A DNA stretch of 24,403 nt, taken from NCBI GenBank assembly GCA_002405525.1, contig DHLY01000133.1, forward strand, positions 1-24,403, written 5' to 3'. Positions 23,095 to 24,403 of the stretch are shown one piece after another. The position numbers and the translations under genes are program-made. Positions within the stretch are counted from its first letter, which is position 1; every line of letters starts with the position of its first letter. Origin of the DNA: Proteobacteria bacterium UBA4656 (GTDB taxonomy: Bacteria > Pseudomonadota > Gammaproteobacteria > Xanthomonadales > Ahniellaceae). The notes under the pieces were generated by a model. It saw nothing but the letters and a program-made list of their open reading frames with translations, ran no database searches and had not been told where the DNA came from.

Positions 23095-24318
23095 TCAGGC
23101 CCCGTACTCGAGCACGAGGTTCCAGGGGAAGTTGCCGTTCATCACCAGGGGTCCCTGCTGGCGCGGCCGGCGACGCATGATGGCCATGAAGATCTCCATC
23201 ATCATCGCATCCGAGATCGCCCAGCCCACGCAGTAGTGGAACTGGTAGCCGTAGACCATGTAGACGTCCTCCGAGCGGTTCGGGTCGAAGCGCTTCGGGT
23301 CGGCGATGCGGCGCGGGTCCATCATCGCGGCCATGAACGAGATGTAGATCAGGCGCCCGGCCTCGATCGTGCGCTCGCGCGTGGTGCCGACGCCGATCAC
23401 CCGCGGCTCGGACGTGGTGCGCCACAGGCCGGGCAGGATGTAGTTCATGCGCAGGGCCTCGTGGACCACGCGCAGGATGGCGTCGTAATCCGTCGCGGCC
23501 GCCGCCTGCAGCGCTGCATCCAGCGCCGCCGGCTCGTTCATCACCACATCGAGCACGTGGCCGTTGGCATTGGTGTTGGTCGGCAGGTAGCCGACGATCA
23601 TGCCCATCAGGTAGGAGCGCAGGTGCGCGTCGTCGGTGATCTTCAGCGCATGGCAGCGCCCGATGATGGTGTCTTCCGGCAGCGGGTTGGCGCGCGCGGC
23701 GGCGATCGCCTCGTCGATCACTTTCCAAACGCCGGCGATCGCCTGCTTCGCGGTCGCGATCTTCTCCGGCGACAGGGTCTGCGGGCCGAACAGGTATCCC
23801 GCGATGTACATCGCGCCGTCGCGGAACGGCGCGATGTCGGCGGCCTTGACCGGGATGCCGTAGTAGCGCTCGATCACCGCCAAGGTCACCGGCAACATCA
23901 GGTCGTGGATCGCGTCGATGCGCCCGCCTGCGCGGTCCAGCGCCGCCTCGCTGGCCTCCTTGGCGATCGCGCGGACGCGCGGCAGGTCTTCATGGCGCCA
24001 AAGGGCGTGCACCTGGGCCAGGGTCTGCCGGTACTCGGGCGTGTCCTTCATCGCCAGCAGGAAGGTCGGCACCCAGTCGAGGTGGTCGACCATGCGCTGA
24101 TAGGGCACGGGGAATTCGTCGTGGCGCGAGCAGATCTCCTGCACGTCGTCGAATCGCGTGACCAGGGTGACGTGGGTGAACGGCACCCGGAACACCGGGG
24201 CGATTCCGCGCAGCAGCCCGAACAGAGCGGGCACGATGCGGCGCATCAGCAGGTCCAGGATCGCCTGGCCGATGCGGCCCGGGCGGTGGTCGGCGAGCGA
24301 GAATGGCTTGGCGTTCAT
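23095..24318 (-). CDS. Cytochrome P450, atypical I-helix
   Basis: 407 residues, the size of a soluble bacterial P450. The heme loop is V-Y-G-Y-Q-F-H-Y-C-V-G-W, with C363 as thiolate ligand; the usual F-x-x-G is changed to Y-G-Y-Q. The K-helix ExxR is E287-A-L-R290. The I-helix reads V242-G-Y-L-P-T-N-T-N-A where most P450s have A-G-x-[DE]-T-T, so the acid-alcohol pair that drives oxygen activation is missing. This suggests use of peroxide or a lipid hydroperoxide rather than oxygen plus a reductase, which agrees with a peroxidase in the same operon and no ferredoxin or reductase gene in view. The ATG at 24318 overlaps the upstream stop (ATGA). A hydrophobic N-terminal stretch (about residues 18-45) could attach it to the membrane. 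The substrate is unknown. Confidence 0.9.
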   Translation of the reverse strand: MNAKPFSLADHRPGRIGQAILDLLMRRIVPALFGLLRGIAPVFRVPFTHVTLVTRFDDVQEICSRHDEFPVPYQRMVDHLDWVPTFLLAMKDTPEYRQTLAQVHALWRHEDLPRVRAIAKEASEAALDRAGGRIDAIHDLMLPVTLAVIERYYGIPVKAADIAPFRDGAMYIAGYLFGPQTLSPEKIATAKQAIAGVWKVIDEAIAAARANPLPEDTIIGRCHALKITDDAHLRSYLMGMIVGYLPTNTNANGHVLDVVMNEPAALDAALQAAAATDYDAILRVVHEALRMNYILPGLWRTTSEPRVIGVGTTRERTIEAGRLIYISFMAAMMDPRRIADPKRFDPNRSEDVYMVYGYQFHYCVGWAISDAMMMEIFMAIMRRRPRQQGPLVMNGNFPWNLVLEYGA

Positions 24319-24403
24319 GCGGCTCCGGAGCGGGACGCGCGGGCGTCGAGGAAGGCGTCAGTGGCGCGGCGGCCGGACTCGAACAGGGCCTGCTGCTGCG
24401 CGG
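24315..24403 (-). CDS. C-terminal end of an unidentified protein, first visible gene of the P450 cassette
   Basis: Only 28 codons and the stop are inside the window: the frame reads A-Q-Q-Q-A-L-F-E-S-G-R-R-A-T-D-A-F-L-D-A-R and ends TGA, which overlaps the P450 ATG by the four bases ATGA. The open frame, coding-like composition and overlap argue that a real gene continues to the right. The tail has a loose likeness to the ends of patatin-like phospholipases, but it is too short to name. Confidence 0.55.
   Translation of the reverse strand, partial: AQQQALFESGRRATDAFLDARASRSGAA

Overview
The window is about 24.4 kb of very GC-rich DNA with strongly G/C-biased third codon positions. Three things suggest a gammaproteobacterium of the Xanthomonadales/Lysobacterales (Xanthomonadaceae or Rhodanobacteraceae-like): a REP doublet with a GTGGGAGCGAGC...GCTCGCGAC core, small secreted proteins with a C-terminal D-P-V-F-A-S-S-F-E tail, and an alpha-glucan locus with MFS and SSS sugar transporters. 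This is an inference; no rRNA or other marker gene is present. No tRNA, rRNA, CRISPR array or intact insertion sequence was seen.

Left part (1-11583), alpha-glucan/glycogen metabolism. Two minus-strand transporters, an SLC45/GPH-type MFS sugar carrier running off the left edge and an SSS sodium:solute symporter, are separated by a repeat-rich spacer. Divergent from them is a tight plus-strand operon glgP-glgB-glgX-malQ, with a 3-nt gap and then two ATGA overlaps. Together it would phosphorolyse, branch, debranch and disproportionate alpha-1,4-glucans. The divergent intergenic region holds two dyads that could be LacI-type operators. glgA and glgC are not in the window.

Middle part (11584-16781), plus strand. 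A 0.6-kb non-coding stretch with a REP-like copy and a stable GCAA-capped hairpin leads to two secreted proteins of unknown function, one built of decapeptide repeats. They are followed by a secreted choloylglycine-hydrolase-family Ntn amidase (possible penicillin V or acyl-homoserine-lactone acylase), a GH5 beta-glucanase-like enzyme without an export signal, and a REP doublet.

Right part (24403-16782), all minus strand. A tightly coupled cassette reads: end of an unidentified gene, an atypical cytochrome P450, two small proteins that look like diverged copies of one another, and a DyP-type heme peroxidase. Junctions are 4-nt overlaps or gaps of 2-3 nt. It is followed by a membrane diguanylate cyclase (7TMR-DISM plus GGDEF, with intact active and inhibitory sites) and an SbmA/YddA-like ABC transporter whose nucleotide-binding domain has lost the Walker A lysine and the LSGGQ signature. 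The P450/DyP/twin-protein cassette and the ATPase-degenerate transporter are the best candidates for undescribed biology.
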